A DNA stretch of 27,688 nucleotides, taken from assembly GCA_051878975.1 (NCBI GenBank), contig JBJELD010000109.1:1-27688 (forward strand), given 5' to 3'. The stretch comes from Caccovicinus sp051878975 (GTDB lineage: Bacteria; Bacillota; Clostridia; Lachnospirales; Lachnospiraceae). Under the pieces are notes generated by a model. The model was not told where the DNA came from. It ran no database searches and saw only the letters and a list, made by a program, of their open reading frames with translations. A program made the translations under genes and the position numbers. Shown in pieces: positions 27,670 through 27,688 of the stretch (position 1 is the stretch's first letter; every line of letters starts with the position of its first letter).

Positions 27670-27688
27670 GGCGAAGTAGTTCAGGGCA
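27670..27688 (+). tRNA. 5' end of a further tRNA (cut by window end)
   Basis: ggcgaag followed by tagttcagggca has the layout of a 7-nt acceptor strand, U8, A9 and a D-arm starting gttcag. The anticodon is outside the window, so the amino acid is unknown. Confidence 0.5.

Noticed and set aside
27510..27688. Prophage or island attachment site at tRNA-Leu
   Set aside because: The repeated tRNA end is inverted rather than direct, and no integrase or phage gene is in the window.

Overview
The window looks like chromosome from a Gram-positive, low-to-middle GC member of the Bacillota, class Clostridia, most likely Lachnospiraceae. This is inferred from strong AGGAGG-type ribosome binding sites, occasional GTG and TTG starts, sigma-A promoters of the TTGACA-17-TATAAT type, many intrinsic terminators, a class III fructose-1,6-bisphosphatase, a DHHW/MBOAT pair, a Firmicutes-type RpiR-controlled nan cluster and a possible sigma-G promoter. 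No species can be named from the sequence alone.

Layout. (1) 1-131: 3' end of tRNA-Leu(UAA) and two terminators. (2) 211-4962: a tightly spaced five-gene run, thiE - HAD phosphatase - thiD - DHHW protein - MBOAT acyltransferase, joining thiamine assembly/salvage with a surface O-acylation pair. (3) 4959-6245 (minus): an exported subtilisin whose stop codon overlaps the MBOAT stop. (4) 6401-13614: sialic acid catabolism and uptake: nanE, nanK, an RpiR regulator, nanA, and an ABC importer (lipoprotein plus two permeases, no ATPase). AT-rich palindromes sit on both nan promoters and are probable operators for the RpiR protein. (5) 13559-15632 (minus): a membrane-anchored M23 peptidase preceded by an MBL-fold hydrolase; a hairpin between them covers the M23 ribosome binding site. 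(6) 15801-18302: fbp and a DUF1700-type membrane protein; fbp and the MBL gene diverge from a nearly symmetric -10 region. (7) 18303-19470: an A-rich 400-bp region with three 21-bp repeats, a strong promoter and a secreted NlpC/P60 hydrolase. (8) 19471-20309: a 56-residue Asn/Ser/Arg repeat protein behind a sigma-G-like promoter, then a rhodanese. (9) 20299-24788: an operon with a YfcE-type phosphodiesterase, a THUMP rRNA methyltransferase, a C1 cysteine protease lipoprotein, RdgB and a second YfcE-type phosphodiesterase. (10) 24810-27688: tRNA-Pro, a MATE exporter, then a tRNA-rich stretch (Arg, His, Gln, Glu on minus, Leu(UAG), and the start of another tRNA) with a probable transposase remnant.

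How the parts work together. The nan block can convert imported sialic acid to ManNAc and pyruvate (NanA), phosphorylate ManNAc (NanK) and epimerise it to GlcNAc-6-P (NanE); no sialidase and no transporter ATPase are encoded here, so both would come from elsewhere. Five predicted exported or lipid-anchored hydrolases (S8, M23, NlpC/P60, C1, and the DHHW SGNH-like protein) make the window rich in cell-surface functions. No CRISPR array, prophage or intact mobile element is visible. The least routine observations are the sigma-G-like promoter on the small repeat protein, the near-perfect 36-bp inverted repeat that copies the end of tRNA-Leu(UAG), the leader hairpin on the M23 gene, and the shared nan operators.
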